Assembly: GCA_949300325.1 (NCBI GenBank)
Contig: CASGDQ010000046.1
Location: 1-50,512 of the forward strand
Direction of reading: 5' to 3'
Origin: an uncultured Spirochaetales bacterium
Lineage (GTDB): Bacteria; Spirochaetota; Spirochaetia; Sphaerochaetales; Sphaerochaetaceae
DNA: 50,512 nt
The position numbers and the translations under genes were made by a program. A model generated the notes under the pieces. It was not told the origin of the DNA and did no database searches. It worked only from the letters and a program-made list of their open reading frames with translations. Positions 1 through 7,612 of this stretch are shown here, in pieces. Position 1 is the first letter of the stretch, and every line of letters starts with the position of its first letter.

Positions 1-1
1 C

Positions 2-307
2 TGCGATTTCTATGTTCTTGACGGTTACCGGCTTGGGAATCTCAAGACCGACAGCTTCGAGATGATCGATGAAAAGCGCAAAAAAATCGGATTTACAGAA
101 AAATCCAAGAAGATCGAGCCGGAATGCAGCGCATGCAGGTATTTTTCCATCTGCCGCGGAGGATGCAGACGCGACAGGGAGAATTTTTCCACCGGTGAGC
201 TTTCCCTTACTTATCTCTGTCCAGCATATAAGAAATTCTTTGATGCGTGCCTGCCCGAGCTCATGAAGATGGCCGAACAGGAGATCCGCGTCCGTAGCCA
301 AGCCTGA
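2..307 (+). CDS. Anaerobic sulfatase-maturating enzyme (radical SAM/SPASM), C-terminal part only
   Basis: This is the last 101 codons of a gene that enters from the left edge in frame from base 2. The visible part matches the SPASM domain end of anaerobic sulfatase-maturating enzymes. It begins with the Cys of a CDFYVLDGYRLGN stretch and carries a CxxCxxFxxCRGGC-like motif (CSACRYFSICRGGC), followed by RRDRE and a late Cys in LCPAYKKF. In the family these cysteines bind auxiliary 4Fe-4S clusters, and the enzyme converts a sulfatase Cys or Ser to formylglycine in the cytoplasm. The radical SAM core (CxxxCxxC) would lie outside the window. No sulfatase gene is visible here, so the partner must be elsewhere. 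Family assignment is good; exact substrate is inferred. Confidence 0.8.
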   Translation, partial: CDFYVLDGYRLGNLKTDSFEMIDEKRKKIGFTEKSKKIEPECSACRYFSICRGGCRRDRENFSTGELSLTYLCPAYKKFFDACLPELMKMAEQEIRVRSQA

Positions 308-342
308 GCAAATACTTGCCCGAATACACAAAAGCCATTAAA

Positions 343-1584
343 ATGGGCATGATGTATACCCGATATAAGCAGGAAGGGGCCAAAGAAGTTCCCGTTGCAA
401 GCATATATTCTTTAAAAGAACATAATGTAAGGAATTCCCAGATAGATAAGGACGCATTATGGGCTATCAGAAAGCTTCATGCACAAGGCTATGAGGCCTA
501 TATAGTGGGCGGGGCGGTCAGGGATATGATCCTCGGACGCAAGCCGAAGGATTTTGATGTGGCCACCAGCGCTTCTCCCCGCCAGGTGCAGAAGATGTTC
601 TGGAATGCCCGCATAATCGGACGCCGCTTCCGCATTGTCCATCTTTATTTCAATCACGACAAGATAATCGAGGTGACCACCTTCCGCAGCGATGAGGAGA
701 ATTTCGAAGAGGGCAACAACAACATCTTCGGAACCATAGAGCAGGATGCCAAGCGCAGGGATTTCTCGATAAACAGCCTTTATTACAACCCTCAGAACGG
801 ACAGCTTTTGGATTTCAATTCGGCTCTTCCCGATTTCAAGAAGAAAGTCATAAGGAGCCTGATCCCGCTTTCATATTCTTTCAGCGAGGATCCTGTGAGA
901 ATGATCAGGGCCGTCAAGTATTCGGTCACCACGGGCTTCAGACTGAAATGGGATGTTAAACGAGCGATCAAGCGTAATGCCCATCATCTTTCTTCCGTTT
1001 CTACCAGCAGGCTCACAGAAGAGGTCTCCAAGATAATGCTTTCAGGCCATTGTGCAGAGATTTTCCCCGAATTGGACAAGTATAAGCTTCTCGTTTACAT
1101 GCTTCCCTGTTTCTCCCTTTATATGGATTACGATGTTGTAAGAAATGATCTGAAGGCGGTCGACAGCTATGTGAATGCCAATAAAGAAAGCGGAAGCCCG
1201 ATAGAAAAATCCGAAGTCCTTGCCAAACTGCTTATGCATCTTGTGATCATCGACAAGAACGGAGGCCTGAGCCCTGAAGAAAGGGCTAAGGAGGCGTTCC
1301 GCCAGGTCAAGGTCCTAATTTCGCCGATGACGCCTCCGAATTACGAAATAGAAAGGGCCTGTGTGATAATCCTTGCCGGTTTCGGGTTCAAAGCCAAGAC
1401 GCAGAGAAAGGCGTTGGCAGCCAGTGTCGCACGGAAAAAGCCCGGCCTTTCACTTGGACGCAAGAGTGCCGCAAGCGAGGAGCTGTCAAAGACAAAGAAG
1501 GTTCAGAAGAAGAGTGTGAAGGTAGGGAACATCCCACAAGAGAAAGAGGATGCGAGGACCCTTGCCGAAAGCCACGATTTCTAG
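343..1584 (+). CDS. pcnB: Poly(A) polymerase / tRNA nucleotidyltransferase family protein (PcnB type)
   Basis: Class II nucleotidyltransferase of about 413 residues. The N-terminal head has GGAVRD and DFDVATSASP; the two Asp of the latter are the expected metal ligands. IIGRRFRIVHLYF is the signature of bacterial poly(A) polymerase I rather than of CCA-adding enzymes. An RNA-binding helical region follows (SEDPVRMIRAVKYS). The C-terminal 60 residues are Lys/Arg/Ser-rich, as in PcnB, and probably bind RNA. Expected role is 3' oligoadenylation of RNA. The start is uncertain: a TTG at 316 and ATGs at 349 and 352 are alternatives, and none has a clear ribosome binding site. The gene follows the maturase by 35 bases and its stop overlaps the convergent gene by 4 bases. 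Confidence 0.85.
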   Translation: MGMMYTRYKQEGAKEVPVASIYSLKEHNVRNSQIDKDALWAIRKLHAQGYEAYIVGGAVRDMILGRKPKDFDVATSASPRQVQKMFWNARIIGRRFRIVHLYFNHDKIIEVTTFRSDEENFEEGNNNIFGTIEQDAKRRDFSINSLYYNPQNGQLLDFNSALPDFKKKVIRSLIPLSYSFSEDPVRMIRAVKYSVTTGFRLKWDVKRAIKRNAHHLSSVSTSRLTEEVSKIMLSGHCAEIFPELDKYKLLVYMLPCFSLYMDYDVVRNDLKAVDSYVNANKESGSPIEKSEVLAKLLMHLVIIDKNGGLSPEERAKEAFRQVKVLISPMTPPNYEIERACVIILAGFGFKAKTQRKALAASVARKKPGLSLGRKSAASEELSKTKKVQKKSVKVGNIPQEKEDARTLAESHDF

Positions 1585-2444
1585 CCCCATTCCTCGATTT
1601 CGATGGAAACGCTTTTCAGCAGTATTCCTCCATATTTCTCTATGCATTCGGTTATGTATTCCTGAAGATCGGAGATCGTAGTCGTCATATAATGCCGGAT
1701 CGGAAGCTGCAGCGTGACCTGAAGAGAGTAGGTGGAATCGGGGTTCTTGATCCCTCTGGCTTTCTTTACCTTTATCACCGGATCGTAATCCGTGATCGCG
1801 TGCCGGACCATCTGCGTCAGCGCCTGTTCGGTTATCTCTTCCTTGTCAGGGCGGGAGAACTCGGGACGTACAATGGTCTTTTCATAGGATTTGTCTTTTG
1901 CTGTCCTATTTTTCTTAAGGATTTTCAAAGAATCATAGACAATCTGTGGATAGCTTCTGGTTACTTCTATGCTTGGCACCGGGATGACATGCTTTCCCTC
2001 GGTGAACCTGATCCTCATCGCGGTCTCGATATCTTCCGGACTGGATATGTCCTCGATATGTATGATCTTTTCCGCCGGCGGGAGTTCGAGGCGCTTGGTG
2101 ATCTTTCCTATCATCTTCTCGCTGGTGCCGATTATGAGTATTTTCTTATATTTTTCCTTCAGCAGGGCGTTCATGACCTGCTCGCGGTGCTCGTCGTCGT
2201 CAAATACGGCAGTACGCACGGCACTGATGAAATTCGGATCCTGCTTTGCCGAATGTCCGGCAACGATCTTATCTCCTTTTATCAGCAATCCGTCGTCTAT
2301 GATCAGATCTATCTTGTATTTGGCTGCAACAAGCTTGCTGTGGTAGCTTTTGCCCGTACCGGACCGTCCGACAAGAGCATAAACCTTTACGCCGTTGAGC
2401 TTGCTGAATGCGAATTTGAAAAACCTGTTCATCCATTTAATCAT
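1581..2444 (-). CDS. P-loop ATPase with C-terminal Asp23-like domain, unknown function
   Basis: Protein of 287 residues. The N-terminal part has a Walker A motif (GRSGTGKSYHSK, near residues 27-38) followed by a short ATPase-like domain of about 160 residues. The C-terminal 85 residues (from ITEQALTQMVRHAI to the end) have the pattern of Asp23/Gls24 (DUF322) domains: a helix, then a beta pair with a pivotal PI, then the LQEYITECIEKYGG helix and a final beta strand. A charged linker joins the two parts. No signal peptide or membrane segment is visible. The gene runs convergent with pcnB and overlaps its stop by 4 bases. The ATP-binding call is firm; the Asp23-like call is my reading of the residue pattern and needs a profile search. 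Function is unknown. Confidence 0.7.
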   Translation of the reverse strand: MIKWMNRFFKFAFSKLNGVKVYALVGRSGTGKSYHSKLVAAKYKIDLIIDDGLLIKGDKIVAGHSAKQDPNFISAVRTAVFDDDEHREQVMNALLKEKYKKILIIGTSEKMIGKITKRLELPPAEKIIHIEDISSPEDIETAMRIRFTEGKHVIPVPSIEVTRSYPQIVYDSLKILKKNRTAKDKSYEKTIVRPEFSRPDKEEITEQALTQMVRHAITDYDPVIKVKKARGIKNPDSTYSLQVTLQLPIRHYMTTTISDLQEYITECIEKYGGILLKSVSIEIEEWG

Positions 2445-2596
2445 AGCAAATGTTCTGTTTTATCGTCAAATGATAAGCATTCCAAATAACCCCTTTCAGG
2501 GCTGTAAATTGATATTTTTTTACTTATTAAGCCCCTTTTTTGAACATTTGGGATGAAATTATGTTTTTAAATGAACCATAATTCCGTTTTTAGCCT

Positions 2597-2625
2597 TTGC
2601 AAGAAATTTTCATTTGCCGTAGAAT
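2597..2625 (+). promoter_or_regulatory. Likely sigma-70 promoter of the rnf operon
   Basis: TTGCAA at 2597-2602 and TAGAAT at 2620-2625 are separated by exactly 17 bases. Transcription would start near 2632, leaving a leader of about 33 bases that contains the AAAGGAG ribosome binding site before the rnfC ATG at 2665. Confidence 0.6.
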
Positions 2626-2664
2626 GAAGATGTTTATTTGCTGAATATTACAAAGGAGTGTTCA

Positions 2665-3978
2665 ATGAGCCGAATTTCCACATTCAGGAGGGGTGGGGTA
2701 CATCCCCTTGACCGGAAAGAGCTGTCAAAGGACAAGAAGATTGAAGTCCTTCCTCTTCCCGGAGAAATCCTCCTGTCAATGAGCCAGCATCTGGGAGCTC
2801 CGGCGGAATGCCTTAAGAAGAAAGGGGACAGTGTCAAGCGTGGCGAACTCGTCGGCAAGGCGTCCTCATTCATTTCCGCCAATGTGCACAGTCCCGTTGA
2901 TGGGACCGTCCTGGATGTGAAGCCAGTTCGTTTAGCCAATGGAGCGGTTGCGCCGGCGCTTGTGATAAAAGTGTCGGAAGAGCAGGATGACCATCTGTTC
3001 GACAAGAGCTATCCGTATTCTAATCTCGGACCAGAAGAGCTTTTGGCCTTGGTCAAGGATCTTGGAATCGTCGGCATGGGAGGTGCTACTTTCCCGACCG
3101 CGGTGAAATTCACCGTTCCAAAGGGACGCAAGGTGGAGGCCCTGGTTGTCAACGGGGTTGAATGCGAGCCCTATCTCACAAGCGATTACCGTACTATGAT
3201 GGAGAGGACGGATCAGGCCCTCGAAGGCATCATGATCGCCTCTAAGATCCTTGAGCCGGAGAAGATCATGATCGGTATCGAGATGAACAAGATGGACGCG
3301 ATAGCACACGTCGAGGAAAGGATCAAGGCACTTAATTATCCAATCGAGGTTGTAGCTCTGAAACTTAAATATCCTCAGGGGGATGAGAAGCAGCTTCTAA
3401 AGGCTACTATCGGCAAGGAAATTCCTTCCGGCAAGCTGCCGCTGGATATCGGGGCTGTCGTTGCCAATGTCTCGACCTGCTATGCGATCTATGAGGCGGT
3501 GGTGCACCATAAGCCGCTTTTCGAGCGAGTGGTATCCGTTACGGGCGAAGGTGTGAAGGACCCGAAGAATGTCATCGCGCCGATGGGAACAAAAGCAAGC
3601 GATCTGTATGATTTTGCAGGCGGCTTGAAAGATGACATAAACAAGCTGGTTTCCGGCGGTCCGATGATGGGCTTTGCATTCTCCTTGGATGAAACCCCGA
3701 TAACAAAAGGAACCAGCGGTCTTCTGGCGCTTCCCCAGATGGTATGCAAGGACACCATGCCCTGTGTCTCATGCGGCAAGTGCGTCCAGCATTGTCCGAT
3801 GGGGCTCATGCCGAATAAGATGTTCCGCAATATTAAGTATGGCAATTACGAAGCGGCTATGGAGCTGGGATTGATGGATTGCAAGGAATGCGGCTGCTGC
3901 GCATTCTCCTGTCCGTCCCATCTTCCTCTTGTCCAAGGCTTCAAGCTCGGTAAGAAACTCGGGAGGAAAAAGAAATGA
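2665..3978 (+). CDS. rnfC: Rnf complex subunit RnfC
   Basis: RnfC (437 residues) is the peripheral iron-sulfur and NADH-binding subunit of the ferredoxin:NAD+ oxidoreductase (Rnf) complex on the cytoplasmic face. The N-terminal part is a biotinyl/lipoyl-like beta domain (GDSVKRGELVGKA). GMGGATFPT near residue 137 is the NADH/FMN-binding loop shared with complex I subunit NuoF. Two 4Fe-4S motifs stand near the C-terminus: CVSCGKCVQHCP and CKECGCCAFSCP. I chose the ATG at 2665 because AAAGGAG lies 6 bases upstream and the family begins just before FRRGGVHP; an in-frame TTG at 2638 has no such site. It is the first gene of rnfCDGEAB and overlaps rnfD by 4 bases. Confidence 0.95.
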   Translation: MSRISTFRRGGVHPLDRKELSKDKKIEVLPLPGEILLSMSQHLGAPAECLKKKGDSVKRGELVGKASSFISANVHSPVDGTVLDVKPVRLANGAVAPALVIKVSEEQDDHLFDKSYPYSNLGPEELLALVKDLGIVGMGGATFPTAVKFTVPKGRKVEALVVNGVECEPYLTSDYRTMMERTDQALEGIMIASKILEPEKIMIGIEMNKMDAIAHVEERIKALNYPIEVVALKLKYPQGDEKQLLKATIGKEIPSGKLPLDIGAVVANVSTCYAIYEAVVHHKPLFERVVSVTGEGVKDPKNVIAPMGTKASDLYDFAGGLKDDINKLVSGGPMMGFAFSLDETPITKGTSGLLALPQMVCKDTMPCVSCGKCVQHCPMGLMPNKMFRNIKYGNYEAAMELGLMDCKECGCCAFSCPSHLPLVQGFKLGKKLGRKKK

Positions 3979-5039
3979 GAGTGGTATCTTCTAGTCCCCA
4001 TGTGCATTCTCCGCTCAGTACGGACAATGCAATGCTCTGGGTTGTGGCCGCACTCCTTCCTGCAGCCTTATGGGGTGTGTTTGCCTTTGGTTTCAGTGCG
4101 CTCTTGGTGCTTATTATTTCAATAGCCAGTGCACTTCTGGCCGAATTCTTGCTTGGCAAGGTGTCGAAGGAGTTCACGCTTAAGGATTATTCTGCATTGG
4201 TCACTGGCCTTCTGGTCGGTATGAACATGCCGCCCCATGTGCCTCTTTATATCCCTGTCATCGCATCGTTTTTTGCGATTACAGTCGTGAAATGGACGTT
4301 CGGCGGCCTCGGTGCGAATTGGATGAACCCGGCTCTTGCCGGAAGGGTATTTGTATTCTTCAGCTTCACAAGCCAGATGAGCTCGTTCTCCCTTCCCCGT
4401 TATATGGCAGCCGATGCCATCTCATCCGCAACTCCGCTCGGATCGATAAAAACGCTGATAGCCTCAGGAACATATGCCGATAACGCCGGCCTTTTGGCAA
4501 AAGCGGGTCTTCCTGTGACGAATTTTGCTTCTTCCATATCCTCGGCAACAGGGCTTGATGCCTATACTATCGATGCGTTCTTTGGAAACGTCGCCGGATG
4601 TATCGGAGAGGTAAGCGCATTCCTGCTTCTTATCGGCGGCCTAATTTTGATCGCCAAGAAGATAATAACATGGCATATTCCTGTGGTATATCTCGGATCC
4701 TTTGCTATCCTTTCGTGGATATTCGGAGGAATACCGCGCGGCTATGGCCTTTTTTCCGGTGAAATCCTTTTGCCGCTTTTCTCCGGAGGGCTTTTCCTCG
4801 GAGCCTTCTTCATGGCAACCGACTGGGTGACAACTCCTACAACGATAAAAGGGCAGGTCATATTTGCCGTCGGATGTGGTTTCTTCACATTCCTCATAAG
4901 GTATTTCGGATCCCTTCCAGAGGGTGTTTCCCTTGCAATCCTTTTGATGAACATCGTCACGCCTACTATCGACAGGTTTGTGCGCCCGAAGAAATTCGGC
5001 TATGTGAAGGAAATCAAGAAAAAGGAGGAAAAGGCATGA
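3975..5039 (+). CDS. rnfD: Rnf complex subunit RnfD (flavinylated membrane subunit)
   Basis: RnfD (354 residues) is an integral membrane subunit of the NqrB/RnfD family, with many hydrophobic helices. DAISSATPLGS around Thr153 corresponds to the site where FMN is attached through a phosphoester to Thr in characterised RnfD/NqrB proteins. The conserved DYSALVTGLLVGMNMP stretch (near 71-86) and KWTFGGLGANWMNPA (near 106-120) are also present. The C-terminus is a short Lys-rich cytoplasmic tail. Its ATG overlaps the end of rnfC, so translation is probably coupled. Flavinylation would need an ApbE enzyme; one is encoded at 49356-50315. Confidence 0.95.
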   Translation: MRVVSSSPHVHSPLSTDNAMLWVVAALLPAALWGVFAFGFSALLVLIISIASALLAEFLLGKVSKEFTLKDYSALVTGLLVGMNMPPHVPLYIPVIASFFAITVVKWTFGGLGANWMNPALAGRVFVFFSFTSQMSSFSLPRYMAADAISSATPLGSIKTLIASGTYADNAGLLAKAGLPVTNFASSISSATGLDAYTIDAFFGNVAGCIGEVSAFLLLIGGLILIAKKIITWHIPVVYLGSFAILSWIFGGIPRGYGLFSGEILLPLFSGGLFLGAFFMATDWVTTPTTIKGQVIFAVGCGFFTFLIRYFGSLPEGVSLAILLMNIVTPTIDRFVRPKKFGYVKEIKKKEEKA

Positions 5040-5593
5040 AAACTACCATAAAAACAGGTTTGCTCCTTTTCTTCATCTGCGCATTTTCTGCCGGCCTTTG
5101 CGGGATCATAAACAGCATCACAGCACCGCAGATACTGATTAATACGCAGAAGGAGACCGAAGCCGCGCTTTCTGCTGTAAGCGGCGGTTATGCGTTGGGA
5201 GAGGAGATTGAATCCTCGAATGCATCCATAACAATGGTCATCCCGCTTCTTGACGGAGATAACAAGGTCGCAGGCTACATTCTTGAACTGAATGCCAACG
5301 GCTATGGCGGAGGAATGACCATCATCGCTTCCTACCTTGCTTCAGGAGAGCTTATGAAGGCAAAGATGATGGCCAACAGCGAAACTCCCGGACTTGGCAA
5401 GAAATCTGAGAATGATTGGTATATGGCGATGTTCGAAGGCCTCGGAGGCTCTTCGCCGCTGCCCACATCGAAAGCCGATCTTCCTTCCGATCAGGCGCAG
5501 AGTGTAAGCGGCGCTTCCATCACTTTCTCCGGCGTAAGCGGTGCATTGAATCTTGGAAGCAGCTATGTCAAAGGTCTTGGAGGTGCATTATGA
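5036..5593 (+). CDS. rnfG: Rnf complex subunit RnfG (FMN-binding)
   Basis: RnfG (185 residues) has one N-terminal membrane anchor (about residues 5-27) and an extracytoplasmic FMN-binding domain. The ETPGLG motif near residues 116-121 and the flavinylation motif SVSGASIT ending at Thr163 fit the S(T)GA(S/T)xT consensus that ApbE modifies. I chose the ATG at 5036: it overlaps the rnfD stop, has AGGAGG upstream, and gives the usual length. A longer in-frame reading from 4874 would run inside rnfD and is not credible. In the family this subunit carries electrons across the membrane between RnfB and RnfD. Confidence 0.95.
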   Translation: MKTTIKTGLLLFFICAFSAGLCGIINSITAPQILINTQKETEAALSAVSGGYALGEEIESSNASITMVIPLLDGDNKVAGYILELNANGYGGGMTIIASYLASGELMKAKMMANSETPGLGKKSENDWYMAMFEGLGGSSPLPTSKADLPSDQAQSVSGASITFSGVSGALNLGSSYVKGLGGAL

Positions 5594-6213
5594 GCCATAG
5601 GGAAGAACTTACAAAAGGTATTTTCAAAGAAAACCCGACATTCATAATCATGCTCGGGATGTGTCCGACATTGGGAGTCTCAACACAGGTGTCGAATGCT
5701 TTGGGAATGGGCGCAAGCGTATTGTTCGTGCTCTTTTTCTCAAATATCGTAATCTCTCTTTTGAGAAAGATCATTCCGGATACGGTGAGAATTCCAGCGT
5801 ATATAGTCGTCATCGCATCGTTTGTTACAATCGTAGAGATGATAACCCATGCTTTCGTTCCTTCTGTATATTCGGCTCTCGGCGTTTATCTGCCGTTGAT
5901 AGTCGTGAACTGCATCATATTGGGGCGTGCGGAGGCCTTTGCGAATAAGAATACAGTGCTCGACAGCGCCTTGGATGCGATCGGAATGGGAATCGGGTTC
6001 ACCCTTTCGCTCTCTCTGATCGCTTTGATCAGGGAGGTGTTCGGCGCCGGCACCATCACTTTGTTTGCCATCGGTAATTTTGATGGTGTGATAGAGATCC
6101 CGGGGCTCAGCCAATCCCCTGTAAGGGTGCTTACCCTTGCAGCCGGTGCCCTTTTGGTCATGGGCTATCTTAAGGCGTTCTTCCAGTGGAAGAGCTCGAG
6201 GAGTGCAAAATGA
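5590..6213 (+). CDS. rnfE: Rnf complex subunit RnfE
   Basis: RnfE (207 residues) is a six-helix membrane subunit of the RnfA/RnfE family. It shows the family pattern ENPTFIIMLGMCPTLGVS at residues 14-31, with a Cys in the membrane, and a second Cys-containing segment LPLIVVNCIILGRAEA. Paired RnfA and RnfE bind a 2Fe-2S cluster between them in known structures, using such cysteines. The ATG at 5590 overlaps the rnfG stop codon, and the 3' end overlaps rnfA by 4 bases, so the operon is tightly coupled. Confidence 0.95.
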   Translation: MSHREELTKGIFKENPTFIIMLGMCPTLGVSTQVSNALGMGASVLFVLFFSNIVISLLRKIIPDTVRIPAYIVVIASFVTIVEMITHAFVPSVYSALGVYLPLIVVNCIILGRAEAFANKNTVLDSALDAIGMGIGFTLSLSLIALIREVFGAGTITLFAIGNFDGVIEIPGLSQSPVRVLTLAAGALLVMGYLKAFFQWKSSRSAK

Positions 6214-6803
6214 GCTATATCGGAATACTGATCACATACATATTTGTCCAGAACTTCATTCTTGTTCAGTTCCTCGGACTTTGCCCGTTCATCGGGGTAT
6301 CGAAATCCAGCGAGAGCGCAATCGGCATGGGTATGGCCGTCACATTCGTAACAGGAATTGCATCTGCAGTCTGCTGGGCGGTTTATTACTTCCTTCTGGT
6401 GCCCTTCGCTCTGGAATATCTCAGGACGATCGCATTCATACTCGTTATTGCCGCTTTAGTGCAGTTTGTAGAGATGGTCATCAGGAAGATGAGCCCGTCG
6501 CTTTACAAGGCCTTGGGAATCTACCTTCCGCTCATAACCACAAACTGTGCGGTGCTTGGTATTGCGATCATCAATATCGACAATGGTTATAACCTTTTGG
6601 AAAGCTTCACTGCGGGAGTTGCGGCAGGCCTGGGATTCACCATGGCCATAATACTTATGAGCAACATAAGGGAAAAGCTTGAGATGACTCCTGTGAGAAA
6701 GGTCTTCAAAGGTGTTCCGATCGCATTCATCAGCGCCGGCTTGATGGCTCTTGCCTTCATGGCGTTCGACAAGTCGCTGATAACAAATCTGCATCTGGTG
6801 TGA
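6210..6803 (+). CDS. rnfA: Rnf complex subunit RnfA
   Basis: RnfA (197 residues) is the partner of RnfE with inverted topology. It shows VQNFILVQFLGLCPFIGVSKS near residues 13-33 and LPLITTNCAVLGIAI, each with the expected Cys for the intramembrane 2Fe-2S site. Six hydrophobic helices fill most of the length. The start at 6210 overlaps the end of rnfE. It is followed 13 bases later by rnfB with its own GGAGG site. Confidence 0.95.
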   Translation: MSYIGILITYIFVQNFILVQFLGLCPFIGVSKSSESAIGMGMAVTFVTGIASAVCWAVYYFLLVPFALEYLRTIAFILVIAALVQFVEMVIRKMSPSLYKALGIYLPLITTNCAVLGIAIINIDNGYNLLESFTAGVAAGLGFTMAIILMSNIREKLEMTPVRKVFKGVPIAFISAGLMALAFMAFDKSLITNLHLV

Positions 6804-6816
6804 GGAGGGACGGAAA

Positions 6817-7608
6817 ATGGCGATTTTATATTCATTTCTGGTAATCGCGGTTCTCGGACTGATCCTCGGAATCGGGCTGTCGATTGCGGATAAGAAGCTC
6901 AAGGTCGAGAAGGACGAAAAGCTTTTGATGCTTGAAGAGGCGATGCCTGGCGCCAACTGCGGCGGATGCGGCTATGCCGGATGCTCGGCTTATGCTGAGG
7001 CGGTTTTCAAGGGAGAGGCTCCTGCCGGGCTCTGCGCGCCTGGAGGGGAAGCCCTTGCAAAGAAGATGGGAGAGATACTCGGCATAGCTGTAGAGGTGAA
7101 GGAGAGGGAGGTTGCATATGTCCACTGCAAAGGCAATCCCGGAATCACCGTCCAAGAGTACGAGTATAAGGGGATCAGCGACTGCAACGCTGCCGCTTTG
7201 CTTCTTGGCGGCCCTAATGCCTGTAAGGAGGGATGTCTGCATCTGGGCTCCTGCATAGCAGTATGTCCCGTCGGGGCCATAAGCAAGGACAGCGAAGGCA
7301 ACGTGGTCGTGGATAAGGAAAAATGCATCGGATGCAAAAAATGTACCACAGTCTGTCCGAATGGTGTTATAAAGATGATACCGTACTCGGCGAAATACGT
7401 GGTGGCGTGCAACAACCATGAGAACGGAGCCAAGGTCAGAGCCGTCTGCCAGGCAGGCTGCATAGGGTGCAAGATATGCCAGGTCAAGGTCCCTGATTCC
7501 CCGTTCGTGGTTGAGAATTTCCTATCGCACGTCGATTATTCAAAGAGTCAGGAGACTGCAGGGCAGGCGTTTGAGCTCTGTCCTAGGAAGTGCATAGAAA
7601 AGAGGTGA
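6817..7608 (+). CDS. rnfB: Rnf complex subunit RnfB (ferredoxin-type, multi-cluster)
   Basis: RnfB (263 residues) receives electrons from reduced ferredoxin. It has an N-terminal membrane anchor (about 3-23), then a Cys-rich domain with C48, C51, C56 and C73 (ANCGGCGYAGC). Two ferredoxin-type 4Fe-4S motifs follow at C136-C150 (CKEGCLHLGSCIAVCP) and C170-C180 (CIGCKKCTTVCP). A further CxxxCxxCxxC set stands at C211, C215, C218 and C221, so the number of clusters may be higher than in minimal RnfB proteins. GAGGAGGG before the ATG is a strong ribosome binding site. This is the last rnf gene, but the next gene starts 4 bases later and is probably cotranscribed. Confidence 0.95.
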   Translation: MAILYSFLVIAVLGLILGIGLSIADKKLKVEKDEKLLMLEEAMPGANCGGCGYAGCSAYAEAVFKGEAPAGLCAPGGEALAKKMGEILGIAVEVKEREVAYVHCKGNPGITVQEYEYKGISDCNAAALLLGGPNACKEGCLHLGSCIAVCPVGAISKDSEGNVVVDKEKCIGCKKCTTVCPNGVIKMIPYSAKYVVACNNHENGAKVRAVCQAGCIGCKICQVKVPDSPFVVENFLSHVDYSKSQETAGQAFELCPRKCIEKR

Positions 7609-7612
7609 TGAG

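Noticed and set aside
1692..2489. A 265-codon plus-strand frame opposite the P-loop ATPase gene
   Set aside because: The minus-strand frame has a Walker A motif and ordered domains; the plus frame has none.
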